DNA from: Linyphia triangularis
Taxonomy: Eukaryota; Arthropoda; Arachnida; Araneae; Linyphiidae
Assembly: GCA_963978545.1 (NCBI GenBank)
Contig: OZ021727.1
Coordinates: 20,305,943 to 20,369,942 of the forward strand
Direction: 5' to 3'
DNA: 64,000 bases
A program made the translations under genes and the position numbers. The notes beneath the pieces are model-generated. The model searched no databases. It was not told the DNA's origin and saw only the letters and a list, made by a program, of their open reading frames with translations. Each line of letters opens with the position of its first letter. Positions within the stretch are counted from its first letter, which is position 1. This document shows positions 37,884-49,989 of the stretch, piece by piece.

Positions 37884-39356
37884 CGAGAAGAAATTTAGAA
37901 TGATTAATGAAAATACTAGTTAACGATATTAGGAGAGATTTAAAACGATTTCAACAGGTTTCAGTTGGCCTGTTTTAATGATAATGTCCTTATCTTAATC
38001 TACAAGACACATTTAGTTTATATTGAATGATAAGATATTCCAGTAGTAGAGTATTAGTTAGCGGGGCGAAATAGCATTTAGAATGATCCCAACAGGTATA
38101 AGTTCACGTGTTAACAATGGTGGCATCATCTTTTGAGCAAGACCAGTGGAAACATTAGGTGGTTTCGGACGGTCAGATTATTATATAAAAATAAGAAAAA
38201 ATAGAGTGAATAAAAAGTTAATCTCTATAGGGTGTAAAAATGGATATTTGCACAAAGTAAATGAACTTAATTTCATAAAATAAAAAAAAATAGTGAATTT
38301 CAATCATTCAAAATGAGAAAGTCAAATTAGAATAACTTTCCCTCATACAACATTTTCAAGCCAGTAACACCAACTATCTCAACAGCACTTGGCATATCCG
38401 AAATGGTCCTTACGCCTGACATGCAAACCTATAATTGATACTTCCAAGAGTGTGAAACCAGACTACCAGACTGAAATCGGTGTCAGGTTCTCTAGTCTTG
38501 TCACTCCAAAGAGAGAGAGAGAGACGACTTATTTCCGCGTCGAGGTCTGCTCACAGAAAATTCTTCTTTTTTATTCTTTTCGAGTGGACCGCTGGCATTA
38601 GGTCAATGCCGCCAGACTCTGCTGCAAGGGACACTGGAGCAGAAGAGCATTTTTATGGACAAACATCTGACCAAAAAGGATACACAGACGGAACTGATTT
38701 GGGGATGAGAGATTTCAAAGATTTAAGTGCTAGTTATAGCGATGTGAGGAGAAATTTGAAACGACTTCAACAGGTATCGGTTAGCATGTTAACGATAATA
38801 TGTCATTATCTTAATCAGTAAGATGCTTAAGGTAATACAAGGTGATCAGATATTCCAGAGGTGGTGTATTAGCGGTGCGAGAAGAAATTTAGAATGATTA
38901 ATGAAAATACTAGTTAATGATGGGAGGAGAAATTTAAAACGGCTTCGAAGGGTATGAGTTAGCATGTTTTAAATATGTCAATATCTTAATTAACAAGACA
39001 AGTTTGGTTTATATTGGATGATGAGATATTGCAAAAGTAGAGTATTAGTTATAGATGCGAAATGGAGTTTAGAATGACCCCAACAGGTATAAGTTCACGT
39101 GTTAACAATGATGTCATCGTCTTTTGAACAAGACATGTAGAAACATTTGGTGGTTTTGAAAGGTCAGATATTTCACAGATAAAATAATAGTCAACGATTC
39201 CGAAAGAGAATTAAAAACTCTTCTTTGCGAACAGGTTAACAAGTTACAAATAAAGTTGGGATAATTTGGTTATTTCGGAGGATCAGAGATTTCATAGGTA
39301 AAGCATTAATTCACAGTGCCGAGAAGATATTTCAAGTACTGCATATTAGCGTGTGA
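37884..39356 (+). repeat. Diverged tandem array of exon-like units
   Basis: Units u1-u7 end or start at 37907-37957, 38033-38095, 38708-38773, 38902-38952, 39024-39086, 39166-39234 and 39285-39353. Most start after TC with AGA-[GT]AT-TTC and most end CAACAG before GTAT or similar. Translations align: MKILVNDIRRDLKRFQQ (u1), YSDVRRNLKRLQQ (end of u3), MKILVNDGRRNLKRLRR (u4) and KIIVNDSERELKTLLCEQ (in u6). u2 and u5 carry in-frame stops. Spacers of about 80 nt begin GT and mostly end TCAG. A block of about 280 bp at 37884 is repeated about 990 bp later. Protein identity is unknown. Confidence 0.5.
38606..38773 (+). CDS. Possible exon, MPPDSAARDTGAEEHFYGQT..., function unknown
   Basis: The longest open part of the repeat array: ATG at 38606, 56 codons ending YSDVRRNLKRLQQ before the donor-like CAACAG|GTATCG. 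The N-terminal part is acidic and Gly/Asp-rich; the last 22 residues are the array repeat. No signal peptide and no known domain. It could equally be chance openness beside a decayed repeat. Confidence 0.25.
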
Positions 39357-39359
39357 TCA

Positions 39360-41215
39360 TCTTCATAAACAATACACGCATTGTTGTATAGTACTCGAAG
39401 GTGATACTTCGCCAAGAACATTGTTAGAATAAGTTCTTAACTACTGACAGTTAAACAACAAAAAGAGAGAATGCCTATCGAAAGGTATTTCAATGGAGGT
39501 ACGTCTGAAAATAGGTAATGAAGTCACCGTGTCCACTTAGGTAACAGTACGTACAAAGTCGATAAATAGGCAATGTATAATATTGTTTTCGCAGTACAAA
39601 AAATTGTTTGAAAATATCTTTTTTTGTATTTTTATTTCTTTTCAAACAGAATATCGATGAGGACTGGGGGGTGGGGGGGGGGGAATAATACCATACTAAT
39701 TCATGGATCATCGCCTCTGCTGCTAACTTGAACCACCAACTCTTACGAGAGGAGTTATACGTTAATTGCAAGAAGCTATGTTCCATATTGTAGCGTGTAT
39801 CTAGAAAGACCACCCATAAAAGATTTCAAATGTACTCAACTCATGGATAAGTGAAATGTGTTTTTATCTATAGTTAAGAGGGACTTAGAAGACAGATATT
39901 ACAACTTCAGAAAAAAATTTGAGGGGATAAAACCTTTCACTTAAATTATAGTAAAATTGTTTCACCAGGAAGTAAGGCAAGTGATCAACAACAAGTAACT
40001 ATTACCCACACGTCTGCAAGTTTATGAAAAGAGTTCACAAATCCCCAATGGCAACAAAACCCGGAACGAATAAGCACGAAGTACATGCTTTGTAGCTAAA
40101 CCTCAAGCATCAATCAAACAATTTGTCCAATAAAGGATAAGCTTTGAAGTCCGCTGAATTGCATTGGCACGTCCGGATAGTTGCAATCATTCAGATTCGG
40201 AAATAATACTCTTCCCGAAGGTTATTTTTCCAATCCTTCCTATCGATATCCACCATTAAAAAAAAAAAGGCGAGCCCCACCCACATGATTCATTCGATTG
40301 AGACAATGAATATTTAACTCCGTTTTGAAAGGGACCCGCTTCCAGACACAATGACTTTTATACCGACTGACAACATTGATAAGTGCGCCGGCACGTTTCC
40401 AACACCTGTGGGGCAAATAATGAGGATTTGCATATATATTCCCGCACCTGTTCGGGAAGCTGTTGTCGAGGCAAATGTGTGGCATACAAGAAGGAAAAAT
40501 AATTCATCGCTTTATATCAATTTGGAAAGTAATTGAAAATGGATACCTGCGAGTTATGTTTTGAGAGAGGAAAGTGTAATGGGTAATAAAGCAATTTAAC
40601 AAATTGATTTACGGTTACTTCATTAATGAAAGCGTAGTATTTTGTGAAGAGGGATAATGGTTTGGTGGTTTTTCCTTCAAATTTACAATTTTAGTTTGAT
40701 ACTTTTCAAATAGAGATTCTTACAAGTATGTATTAACTTTTATTAGCCACGAATTAGCACTTGCTTTTGGCAAGAGATTCTTTACCCATATAACACACAT
40801 CCTTAAGGGAGGTTCGTAGGAAGTCATTCGGAGTCCCGGGAATGCCTGGGGACTTTCTCTGGATCTCCCTAGGAGGATGTGTACTATATAGTTATTTACG
40901 TTGGCCATCTGTTTCAATATATGAAACATTTTTTTATGAAAATTTATTTATAATCAGTAGAAACTACAAATTATATATATATACATATGTATGTATATAA
41001 TAAAAAAATTCCCATGTTTAAGTAGAATTCAATGTAAAGTTTAAATTTCATTTTTAACTGTCAAACTTGAAAAATCGATTATTTCGAATATACATTAAAT
41101 TAACGCAAAAACAACATTAAAAAATGATATTCATTCCAAAATATTAGCTGTTAATTGAGATTCAATATTTTTAAATAATTAACACGACAACAATCTTTAC
41201 TCTAATTAAAAAGAA
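39360..41215. other. No gene recognised
   Basis: Mostly unique AT-rich sequence with a G-run at about 39666-39682 and (TA)n at about 40974-40984. The frames at 39490-39813 (minus), 40240-40485 (minus) and 40351-40536 (plus) have no domain. Confidence 0.5.
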
Positions 41216-41690
41216 AATGATTCTAATAGGGCTACATCTCTGAAATTTTCACCATAAGTAGTTTTGGCCTTCTAATCGGACATTTGAAAAATAGAATTTT
41301 AAAATTTTGATGAGTTTTTTTTAATTAATTAATAAATATTTTACTAAACGATTTCTAATAGGACTACAGCTTTGAAATTTTCAACGTAAGTATAGTTTTA
41401 GCCTTCTAATTGGACTTTTGAAAAGAAGATTTTAAAAATTTGATTAGGTTTTTAATTAATTAACAAATATTTTGCAAAACGATTTCTTAACTGGGCTACA
41501 GTTCTGAAATTTTCAGCGTAAGTAGTTCTGGCCTTCCAATTGGACTTTTGACAAAAAGAATGTCAATATTTTAATTTGTTTTTTTAATTAATACTTTCAC
41601 AAAAAGCGACTTCTAATAGGCCTAGAGCTCTGAAAATTTCAATATAAGTAGTTTTGGCTTTCCAATTTTGTTTTTCACAAACACGTGTTA
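41216..41690 (+). repeat. ~130-bp tandem repeat, about 4 units
   Basis: Units start near 41216, 41345, 41475 and 41605 with GATTCTAATAGGGCTACA-like sequence. Each contains CTGAAATTTTCANNRTAAGTA and GGCCTTCTAATTGGACTTTTGA and ends in TTTAATTAATTAA. Divergence between units is moderate. Confidence 0.85.
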
Positions 41691-42064
41691 AAATATTCTC
41701 AAAGGAGTGTTGTATTATTGTATCAACTTTCACAATTATTTTTGCTCCTCGACAGGGAATGGGCTTCTAATATTAATGGTTTACGCAGCAATTAGGAGTG
41801 AAGCGAGCTTATGCTTACGCAACAATGTTCAACGAGCGAAGCGAGCCCAAGATTGCATAGCAATGAACCTTTCAAAGAGTGAAGTAAGCCTGTGCTTATG
41901 TATCAATGAACTTGTTTGAATAGAAAAGAACATTCCTGAGAGCGAAGCGTCAAAAGCTGGGACCTAATACACCAATAACGGATCTCCGGAACGTGGGGGC
42001 TATACAGCTAACTAAAAAATTACACATAGTAAAATTTCGTAGCGAAACACGGGTATTCAGCTAG
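41216..42064 (+). mobile_element. Helitron-like nonautonomous element (3' part)
   Basis: The 3' terminus reads TTTCGTAGCGAAA (hairpin with TTTCG/CGAAA stem, 42035-42047), then CACGGGTATTCAG and CTAG (42061-42064) followed by T. This is the hairpin-plus-CTRR-T arrangement of Helitrons. Upstream lie about four ~130-bp tandem units (41216-41690) and AGCGAAGCGAGC-type motifs. The 5' TC end is not located and no Rep/helicase is visible. Confidence 0.5.
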
Positions 42065-42640
42065 TATAAAATATGTACTTATGTAACATAGCACATATAA
42101 ATTTCCTTCCGCGTATGAGTAAGCGATATTTTACAAAGAAGTTTTTTTATTTCCCCATATGCCGAAACTACGGAGCACAAACCTGCAAAACATATATTTC
42201 CACAGAATGCAACAATACCGTTCTAAGATATGGACCAACCCAATTAATCAGATACTTTATTCTTCGATAACATCTGTGCAGATACCTGGAATTTCACAAC
42301 GCAACGCGGAGTCAACGTACAAATGAAGGAACGGTAATTGGCAACCACTGACAACACACCAGGCGGATTAAAGAGTGGCCCGAATGATTACGAAGAAAAG
42401 ACAAAGACGAATGATTTCAACAACTTGACAATGGGTTTTGCGACCGAGTAATTGTTGTCCAGTAAGGAAACTTTTTTCGGGTTTTCATGGGTAGATACCA
42501 ACAATGGCGGAAAATTGCGAGTGAAAACCGTTTCTGTGGTTGAATTTGTTTTTCTCGGTGTTTCCAAAGAAGTCTTACCGCTGTCATCAAGTTGATTTTT
42601 CAGAACTCAGGAAAGGACTGTTAAATTATTTGGTTTAAGA
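42065..42640. other. No gene recognised
   Basis: Nothing identified. The frame at 42073-42270 has no domain. Confidence 0.5.
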
Positions 42641-42644
42641 AGAA

Positions 42645-42770
42645 GTCCTAGTTAAGATCATTCCCTACACTCGCTATGTTAAAATCTTATAGCCCAGTGC
42701 ATTTAGAAACTACTTTGTACAAAATCTTGTACTATGATCCTTACTAATAATTAAAAGTCCTTCCATTAGC
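42645..42770. mobile_element. Deleted copy of the palindromic TATAGGGAATG element
   Basis: GAAGTCCTAGTTAAGATCAT, CCCAGTGCATTTAGAAACTA and ACTATGATCCTTACTA are the two ends of the family with most of the interior missing. Confidence 0.6.
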
Positions 42771-42884
42771 CGCTTCGGATAGGGACCTGATGCCTGATCA
42801 GCCTTGGTGCTGCCGCATATGAAAAACGCATAAAAGAAAATTAAGTTAACACTCTGAGCGGCTGTTCCGGATTTTATCGTCCCT

Positions 42885-43110
42885 TGATCCCCAGTTTTCC
42901 AGCAATACACAACATTTTAAAATTTATAAATAAAATTTAAAATAAAATAATTTTTTTAGTATTTTTATTAGGATGAAAGTTTAAAATCCATTTAAAACAA
43001 AATAAATAAAAAATAATTTTAATTAATTATATATTTAAATCAGAAATATAATTTAAAAATTATTACAGGGAAAACAAATGTACCCATTCACAAGACGCTC
43101 AGTGGGTCTA
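42885..43110 (-). mobile_element. Degraded piggyBac-like MITE, reverse orientation
   Basis: GATCCCCAGTTTTCCAGCAA and TACACAACATTTT, then AGGGAAAAC...GCGTCTTG...CAGTGGGT, are the reverse complement of the internal and left-end blocks of the 8307-8568 MITE. The TTAA flanks are not clear. Confidence 0.55.
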
Positions 43111-44552
43111 TTTAAAATTTCAACGAAGTAAAGAAAATTATACTGCAATTAAAAGTTATGCGATGTTCCACACCCCTAGTTTAAGTTCAGAGATAAAAAG
43201 CACACATATTACAGCAAGGACAGCTTTTGTGTTTGACCATCGCTTCACCATACGTCGCCTCGGTCGGAACAGGTTAAAAGTAAATAGTCAGAGAATTAAC
43301 GGAATATGTTGTATCAAAATGAAAACGAATTTAAAGGGGTGCCACACCCATAATGGTAATGCATTGTTCTTTTTTCCTGGACATTAATGACTAAAGCGCA
43401 TATCTCCCACCCCCTTCCCCCTCATCCTGTATAAATGCATATTTAAAACAATGGGTGGGAAAATTGGTTTTATGCTAATGGCAAAGCACTCCATCCAAAT
43501 GGGAAGGCATGTCTCTGTTGCCAAGTCCATTTAAAATAAAAGTCATTTAATTGTGATTTGTTTAACTAAAATGCGAGTATAATTGAATCAGCCGTTGATA
43601 GAAAGAAAATGAAATTCCCATTTGTTTTCCTAGTGTGATTGTTTCCTTTTTTTTTTTAAATATATTTTGAAGCTGCGTAGGTGTAATTATTTTCAGAATT
43701 TTCAATTCCTGATTCCTAAAATTGGGCACTGTGCAATGGCATTGGGTTATCTGGAATTGTTGAAAGAATCAAAAGAGGTATTTTAGCAAAGTAAAGTTAA
43801 TTCATACACATAACCAACTTCCAATGAAATGCCTTTATTTATTTTTCTAATGTGGTAAACACTAAGTTAAATTAGGATTTATACAATGCTGCTTAATATC
43901 TATATGCGTAGCATACGACTAATTTAGTAAGGAGTAGAATATCAGAATTTTTAAGCAGAAAGAATGAGTCTTTATTAAAATATGAATATACTTTTTTATA
44001 TGAAATGTAAAATTACGACGTATGGTTAAGACATTTATGACACACGCAATTACAGTTTTCAATATAACCACAGTGGGTGTTCTACCATGCCTAACCTAGA
44101 AGCACACCTGTAGTTTTGATATAAATCCGAGAATAAAAATTAAACCCAGTAAGTCTGGACCACAACCACAATATCAACAACATATTCACATATTTTAAGT
44201 TAATATAGCACCAGGAGGACAACGTATGAATATCTTCTAGAAATTTCAATAATTTCGAACATTTGCTAAAAAAATGAATCGTCACTCGAGGTTTGGTCTT
44301 TTACAAATATGCAAAATTAGTGTCTATGTTTCAAAGTTTCTTTAGTGCGTATGAAACGTTTTATTGCTCATGGGCTGCAATAATGACACATCACAAAAAT
44401 TGTGGTTTTTGAGAAAGGTACGTTAGTTGAATGTGGGAAAGCATGTCCTTTTAATAAGAGAACAAAATCTTTAATTTAATAAAGAAATGTCAGATGGTTT
44501 AACTCTTTGAAACATTGTGGTTCCACACAGAAAACACTTAAATATTTATTTC
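43111..44552. other. No gene recognised
   Basis: The first ~70 bp (GCGATGTTCCACACCCCTAG, about 43158-43180) matches the reverse end of the CATATGGGTAA repeat. The rest is unassigned AT-rich DNA. Confidence 0.5.
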
Positions 44553-44795
44553 GATACACAGACTGGTTTTACAGCGAAACCTCATAACATATATCATAAA
44601 TAATTATGTAATTTTTCGATTTTGTATGACCCGAAACAAAGTGCAATTTTTTTTATGCAGAAAATATTTGATTAGGTATGTCATTTGTGTTCACTGTCTC
44701 TTGCGTTGTTGGTTTCTTAACATAACCACTTACAAAAGTTAAAATAAATATATATATATTTTTTAAAGGAAGTATACTTTCTACACATAAAATGT
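44553..44795 (-). repeat. ~250-bp interspersed repeat, copy 2 (inverted)
   Basis: GACTGGTTTTACAGCGAAAC, TGTGTTCACTGTCTCTTGCG, TTGGTTTCTTAACATAACCA and ACTTTCTACACATAAAATG are the inverse of 17128-17378. Confidence 0.75.
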
Positions 44796-46190
44796 TATTA
44801 AAATCGGGAATAGAATCGAAATTCGTGCTTCAGAGGGTCAAATACACCCTATTGAACAGCTTGTACCTTCATAGCCATGAAAAGTTGAATCCACTTTATC
44901 TTAAAAATGTTATTTTGCAAGCACTTCCACTATTACAGCCAGTGAACATTTTCGAAAAAGTTCATTTAGTTTTCAAACACTCTGTCTAACATGTTTCACG
45001 AACCTAGAAGGTTATAGAACTCTCGCCTGAGTAAACTGTGTATACGCGAAGAATAATAGTGCTTCTTTCCATCGTTGAAGCTCCTTCGGGTAGTTTATGA
45101 TGCTTCCCAACAATGAGCAGTAAAGACAGTGTCATGCAAATTCGCATGTCGTCGACTGCCAGAAGAGATGCCTAACAGTTAATATCCAGCGCACTGCGAG
45201 AACCATTGAAGTTGGGTTGATGACACTTCCAGAGGAATCAAAGGAACCATGTCTCGGGCATGAAAATAACCTGTTTTGAAACGAGCAGTGAAGAATCGCA
45301 AGAGATGTTTCCAAATTTGTGGAATTGAACTGAAGGGTGGATTTACCTAGATTATTGCTGGAAAATCCAGCAATCCTTTGCTTTAAAAATAGATCAAACA
45401 TAAGCTAAATGGACATATTAAATAGTTAAAAAGAAGCGAATCAAATTATTTAAAAAATTTAAAGATCGTAAGTAAGAACAATGTCATGTGTAAAAACAAA
45501 AAATCATTAAGTTATTGTTTTAAAAATACCACAAGAGAGCCAGTGCCTTATCCAGAGGAGAGGAGGCGGTTTTAGGGTTCAATCCCCCTCGGATGTCTTA
45601 TGTTTTTACGATTATAACTTTATTTTTTGTTCTTTCACATGACTTATAAGGTGCAACCCCCCCCCCAAACAAATATATCCAATTAACTAGGCATTTTAAT
45701 TGAATTAATTTCTATAAATCGCGCAAATGATTTCGAACTTCTTAATAAAAACGATGGGAATCGACTGGTTGATTTTCACTACTTTTTATAAGTTAGGATA
45801 GATGGATAATATATCACTCTCCCCCCTTCCCCCGAAATGAAAATCTAGTTACGGTCTTGACAAGAACCAAATAAGTAACTCAGAAGAGAACGAAAACAAG
45901 TCATGATAAAATCGACTATTACGAAAATGTCTCTAATCGGAAAGTTCTAAGGACAAATTTTCACGTTACAAACCCTCGAAATTAAATTTTAAATACCACT
46001 TGCAAAATTGCTGCAGTAAAGTACTTTGTTAAGAGAGTCGGTGATTTGGTTTGGTTTGGAACTTAGAAAGTGCCAGCCATATAAGTCTCGTAATTTTGAG
46101 CATCTAGAAGAATACGAGATCGAAATCTTCTAGTGTAAACCCCTCTCTCCAACCCCACCACACCAACGAGAGGACATTGAGGCCACGATA
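44796..46190. other. No gene recognised
   Basis: Unassigned. The 89-codon minus frame 45132-45401 has no domain I recognise. A C-run lies at about 45657-45666. Confidence 0.5.
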
Positions 46191-46320
46191 GATTTAATAC
46201 GCCCTAGCCGCCATTAGGTACACACCGATATTTGGTGGGCCTGGAACCGAACCCACAACCGTCCGGTCATGAGCCCGATACTCAACCGCAGGGTTGTCGG
46301 AGCCCGTCGGTGTTTTTCCA
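46190..46320 (-). mobile_element. tRNA-derived SINE-like element 3
   Basis: Minus strand: TGCGGTTGAGTATCGGGCTC (A-box-like), CATGACCGGACGGTTGTGG and GGTTCGGTTCCAGGCCC (B-box-like), then ACCAAATATCGGTGTGTACC. Different head from elements 1 and 2. No intact tRNA fold. Confidence 0.6.
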
Positions 46321-47725
46321 TAGTGGCCACCAAAATATTCACTTTTGTCATGTTCCATGTCTTTAAGAGTCGAGACATTTTCGCAATAATAGTTGATACA
46401 ATTGTACAAATTTACAAAAGATGTCAAAATTGAATCATACTATATATAACTCTGTTATATCCTTCCCCAATAGCTCTACAATTTTTTAAGTGAATTATGG
46501 CTTGAAAGAAAACACACTTTTAAAACCTAAACCGCAATAAAACAAAAATCGTTAAATTCTAATTGGGTTTGCACTAAGGTATACAGAAACAGGGAATGAA
46601 AACGATAACGGTGTGCTTTGGAAAATAATTTAACGGAAAAGACTCAACAAAAGTGATACTGTACGGCTTTAACTAGTTATAGTACAGTACCTGTTTTCAA
46701 GCCAAACTAGCCTTTAAAAAGTTATATCCGTCTCTCTTTTGGTAATTCCTACAGACGATTATTATATTAACGAGTTTAGGAAAAGGACTGCCGAACTAAA
46801 CTCTGCACCTGATTCGAAATGAAAAGGTTTTCTTTCTTCACCTGACTTTACTTGGAAACTAAGTTTGTTTTTAGCTTTCTCTTGTAAAGAAAGCAGCAGA
46901 GATCCGATCCTGATTTGGCGGCATTTCAGAATAGGGACTCGGCGATGAAATTTAAGTATTATGTGTAACACACACAAAAAATCTTTCACTAAAGAATGAA
47001 ATATTTCCTCGAGGAATAGATTATTAGAGTAATGAGGTCCTTCTAGTATATCTTTTGCATAAGAATATTCCTGATATTAGCGTGTTGATAGCTATTGTGT
47101 TCAATCTTAGTTTTCTAAAATTGGAAGGAAAAAAAAAAAAAGGTAAATATATATTTACTAGTGAAGTCGCGTACGTAGCTTACGCATTTAAGAATTTTTT
47201 TTTTTTTTTAATTGCTTGGGAGAATTTTTTTTTTGGAAGTTAATCACAGTTCATATTGTATTCTACTGCTGAGAGATACATAATAAAACTTGATTTGGAA
47301 AGCAGAACTTAGTACAGCACTATTTTTGTAGCCGATTGTTCTGGTGATAAATCGTATCCTGTACACCCGTAATAGAGTATCCAATGGAACTTTATTTATT
47401 CATTGTAGTTTAAACTACGTCAGTAGGGATCATTACCAGCCGTGTCGACGCATCCCCTACAAAGATTTCCCTTTACGGAGTTCAAAAATACCCCCTGCAT
47501 AGAGTCTTCTCTCATAGAGTTCCATAATAGCCTCTACATAAAGTTTTACAAGCTAGCTTATAAAAACTTTAAAGGAAAATGAATAATAAAAAACTAATTA
47601 GTTTCCCTTCAAACTTTGTTAATAAGCTTTTATTGTTACGATACATGACTAACTATTTGAAATGAAAATTAAATATTCTATAGGGTATGGGAAAAATTGA
47701 CGATTTCTTTCTCTAAAGAGCAAAT
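46321..47725. other. No gene recognised
   Basis: AT-rich, T-runs near 47198-47210 and 47225-47235. Nothing identified. Confidence 0.5.
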
Positions 47726-48798
47726 CCTGGTAAGGTTCATTCCCTATACTCGTTATGTTACAATCTTATAGCCCAGTACATTTAGAAACTAGTTTGCACC
47801 AAACCTTGAAATTTGGTGATTGGTGCGAAAGTGTTCATTTAATGAAATGACATAATTTAAAACTTAAATATAGCTTGTAATATATATTTTATTTTATAAA
47901 TGAATATTAAAAAAGGGCGAAAGGTGTTAGGATTTGAATTATAAAATATATTAGACGCTATTTTTGAGTTTTTAATTTATGTCATTTCATTAAGTGATTA
48001 TTTTCGTACCTACTCACCAAATTTAAGGGGGTCTGAAATTCAAAATTCTAAAATCTTTATTTTTAGAATTAGTTTTCTGAAATTTTATGTGCAGTAATGT
48101 ATAATGCTTTAAAACTTTAAAAACTATTTTAAATTTTCAATTTTTTTTTTTTTTTTAATTATAAAACTTCAAAATTTTGATATTTCTTAAATTTGATATA
48201 GCTAAAAACTTTTTTTTTAAAAATCCCTTCATTTTTGCATAAAACTACTTTTTTTTAATTCATTTCAAAAAAATTCTTCGTGATTTTTCAATAAAAAATT
48301 TAAAAAAATATTTTCTGCAAAAACTGTTAAAATCCATAGCATGCTAAGCTCTAAAAGCTTTTTTTTTTTTTTTAAATTAAATAAAAAAACATAATTTATG
48401 AAAACAAATTAAAATAATATATATGAAAAATAATTGGGGAAGTTTCATAGATTTATATCCAGTAATTTTTAAGTTATATCAATTTAAACTCAAAAAAGGG
48501 ACTAAAAGTTATTACAGAGAAAAACAGTTTCAAAGTTTCAAGACAGCATGTCTGAGATACAGTTGTCATGGAACAAAAACTTAAATATTTCAAATTCTAC
48601 TAAAGATAGAAGAAAAAAAAATTATGACATTTTGTTTCAAAATATTTACATTATTTTTTACAACAATAAAAATGTTTTGATAATTTTAAAAATTTTGAGT
48701 CCCAGAGGTTAAAGGTTTTATACAAAGTAGTTTCAAAATGAGCTTTGCCAGAAGATTGTAACAAAGCGAATATAAGGAATGGTCCTCACTAGGACTTC
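47726..48798. mobile_element. Palindromic TATAGGGAATG element copy 3, interrupted
   Basis: Left arm: GGTTCATTCCCTATACTCGT, TAGCCCAGTACATTTAGAAA. Right arm: ACGCTATTTTTGAGTTTTTA, CTACTCACCAAATTT, then resumes at about 48709 as AAAGGTTTTATACAAAGTAG to GAATGGTCCTCACTAGGAC. A 682-bp element sits inside the right arm. Confidence 0.75.
48027..48708 (+). mobile_element. TTAA-flanked element, GGGGGTCTG ends, copy 1
   Basis: Begins GGGGGTCTGAAATTCAAAAT and ends AATTTTGAGTCCCAGAGG, with TTAA on each side (48023-48026 and 48709-48712). Inverted ends CTGRRACTYAAAATT. A second copy starts at 63447. The interior is A/T-run rich with no coding capacity. Confidence 0.75.
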
Positions 48799-48945
48799 CT
48801 CTAATAGCATCTCCTTGTTAATTCTTAAAAAGTTAACTAAAATATTAAAATTTTACGCTTCAATTAAAAACCCCCAGATATTTGGAAGTTTATAATGAAC
48901 TTATTAGGCATTACTGATACGTAACACTTCCTCTGTTTTCTTAAT

Positions 48946-49600
48946 AGTCCGAAAGGCGACTGCAATTTTTGGACCTCATCGAACATCATTCTGAATTTTT
49001 TATAGAAATTGGAGAAAAGTGAGTAGATTACGAATCCACTGGTCTGCCGTGTCTAAAATGGCCGAAACTGATCAAAAAACGACTCGTTGAACTAAAATTC
49101 GATTGCCAAATATGTCATAACTTGCCAAAAAGAGAACAAACTTTTTCGTCTGGCAACCCGCTGCATTTTGAATTTCAATAAGAAAAAGCGCAAATGATTT
49201 CTGATCTTTGGCTCGGAAAACTAGTATCTTTTAAAAGTAAGCCAAATTGGCGACATTAGTTGCGTCATCAGTGACGTAATGTTTATTGCCAACTTGGCTC
49301 CCTTTTAATAGATGCAAGTAGACCGTCGCCAGATATCTGAATCGTCTGCAACCTTCTTAATTGAAAATTAAAGAGTGAGGGTTACCAAATAAAAAAAAAA
49401 TGCTCATTATTTGATAAGTTATGGCGCATTTAGCAATTGGATTTAGTTCAACTTATTAAAAGTCTATTTTTGATCAGTTTCGGCCATTTTTGCCACGGCA
49501 GACCAGTGGATTCGTAATCTACTCACTTTTCTCTAATTTCTATAAAAAATTCAGAATGATGTTCGATGGGGTCCAAAAATTGCAGTCGCCTCTCAGTCTG
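48946..49600. mobile_element. 655-bp palindromic MITE
   Basis: Arms start GAAAGGCGACTGCAATTTTT on the left and end AAAAATTGCAGTCGCCTCTC on the right. Inverted similarity continues over TCATTCTGAATTTTTTATAG, ATTACGAATCCACTGGTCTG and GGCCGAAACTGATCAAAAA (about 140 bp clear, perhaps 200 with indels). An inner palindrome AGCCAAATTGG...CCAACTTGGCT lies near the centre. Flanks look like TA. Confidence 0.8.
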
Positions 49601-49985
49601 TAAGTATGAAACCACAAACGAAACATAGGCAAACATTTAAATATCCTATAACGTTTCTGTGTAAAATTCAAAACAAGGACCGCATGACCCATCCAAACAT
49701 ATCCAGTTGTTAGTGACGCTTAAAAAAAAGAAAACAATGGCGAATCACTACATTCCAGGAGATTCTCCAACAACGGGTGAATAGGAAGGAACAATTGGCA
49801 TCTAATTGAGTCAAATAAGTGGCAGAGCAACAATGTAATTGGATAGCCCACTCAACGGCATCCGATCGGAAGAGGTCAGGCATGTGAGGAGGAGAACTCA
49901 TAAGAGAACTTGCTTCTTTCGCTATCGGCTTGAAGTAGCGCGTGGCTTTTATGGGGATAATAATTTTGTGTCCAGAATTCAGGAA
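49601..49985. other. No gene recognised
   Basis: Nothing identified. Confidence 0.5.
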
Positions 49986-49989
49986 AAAA

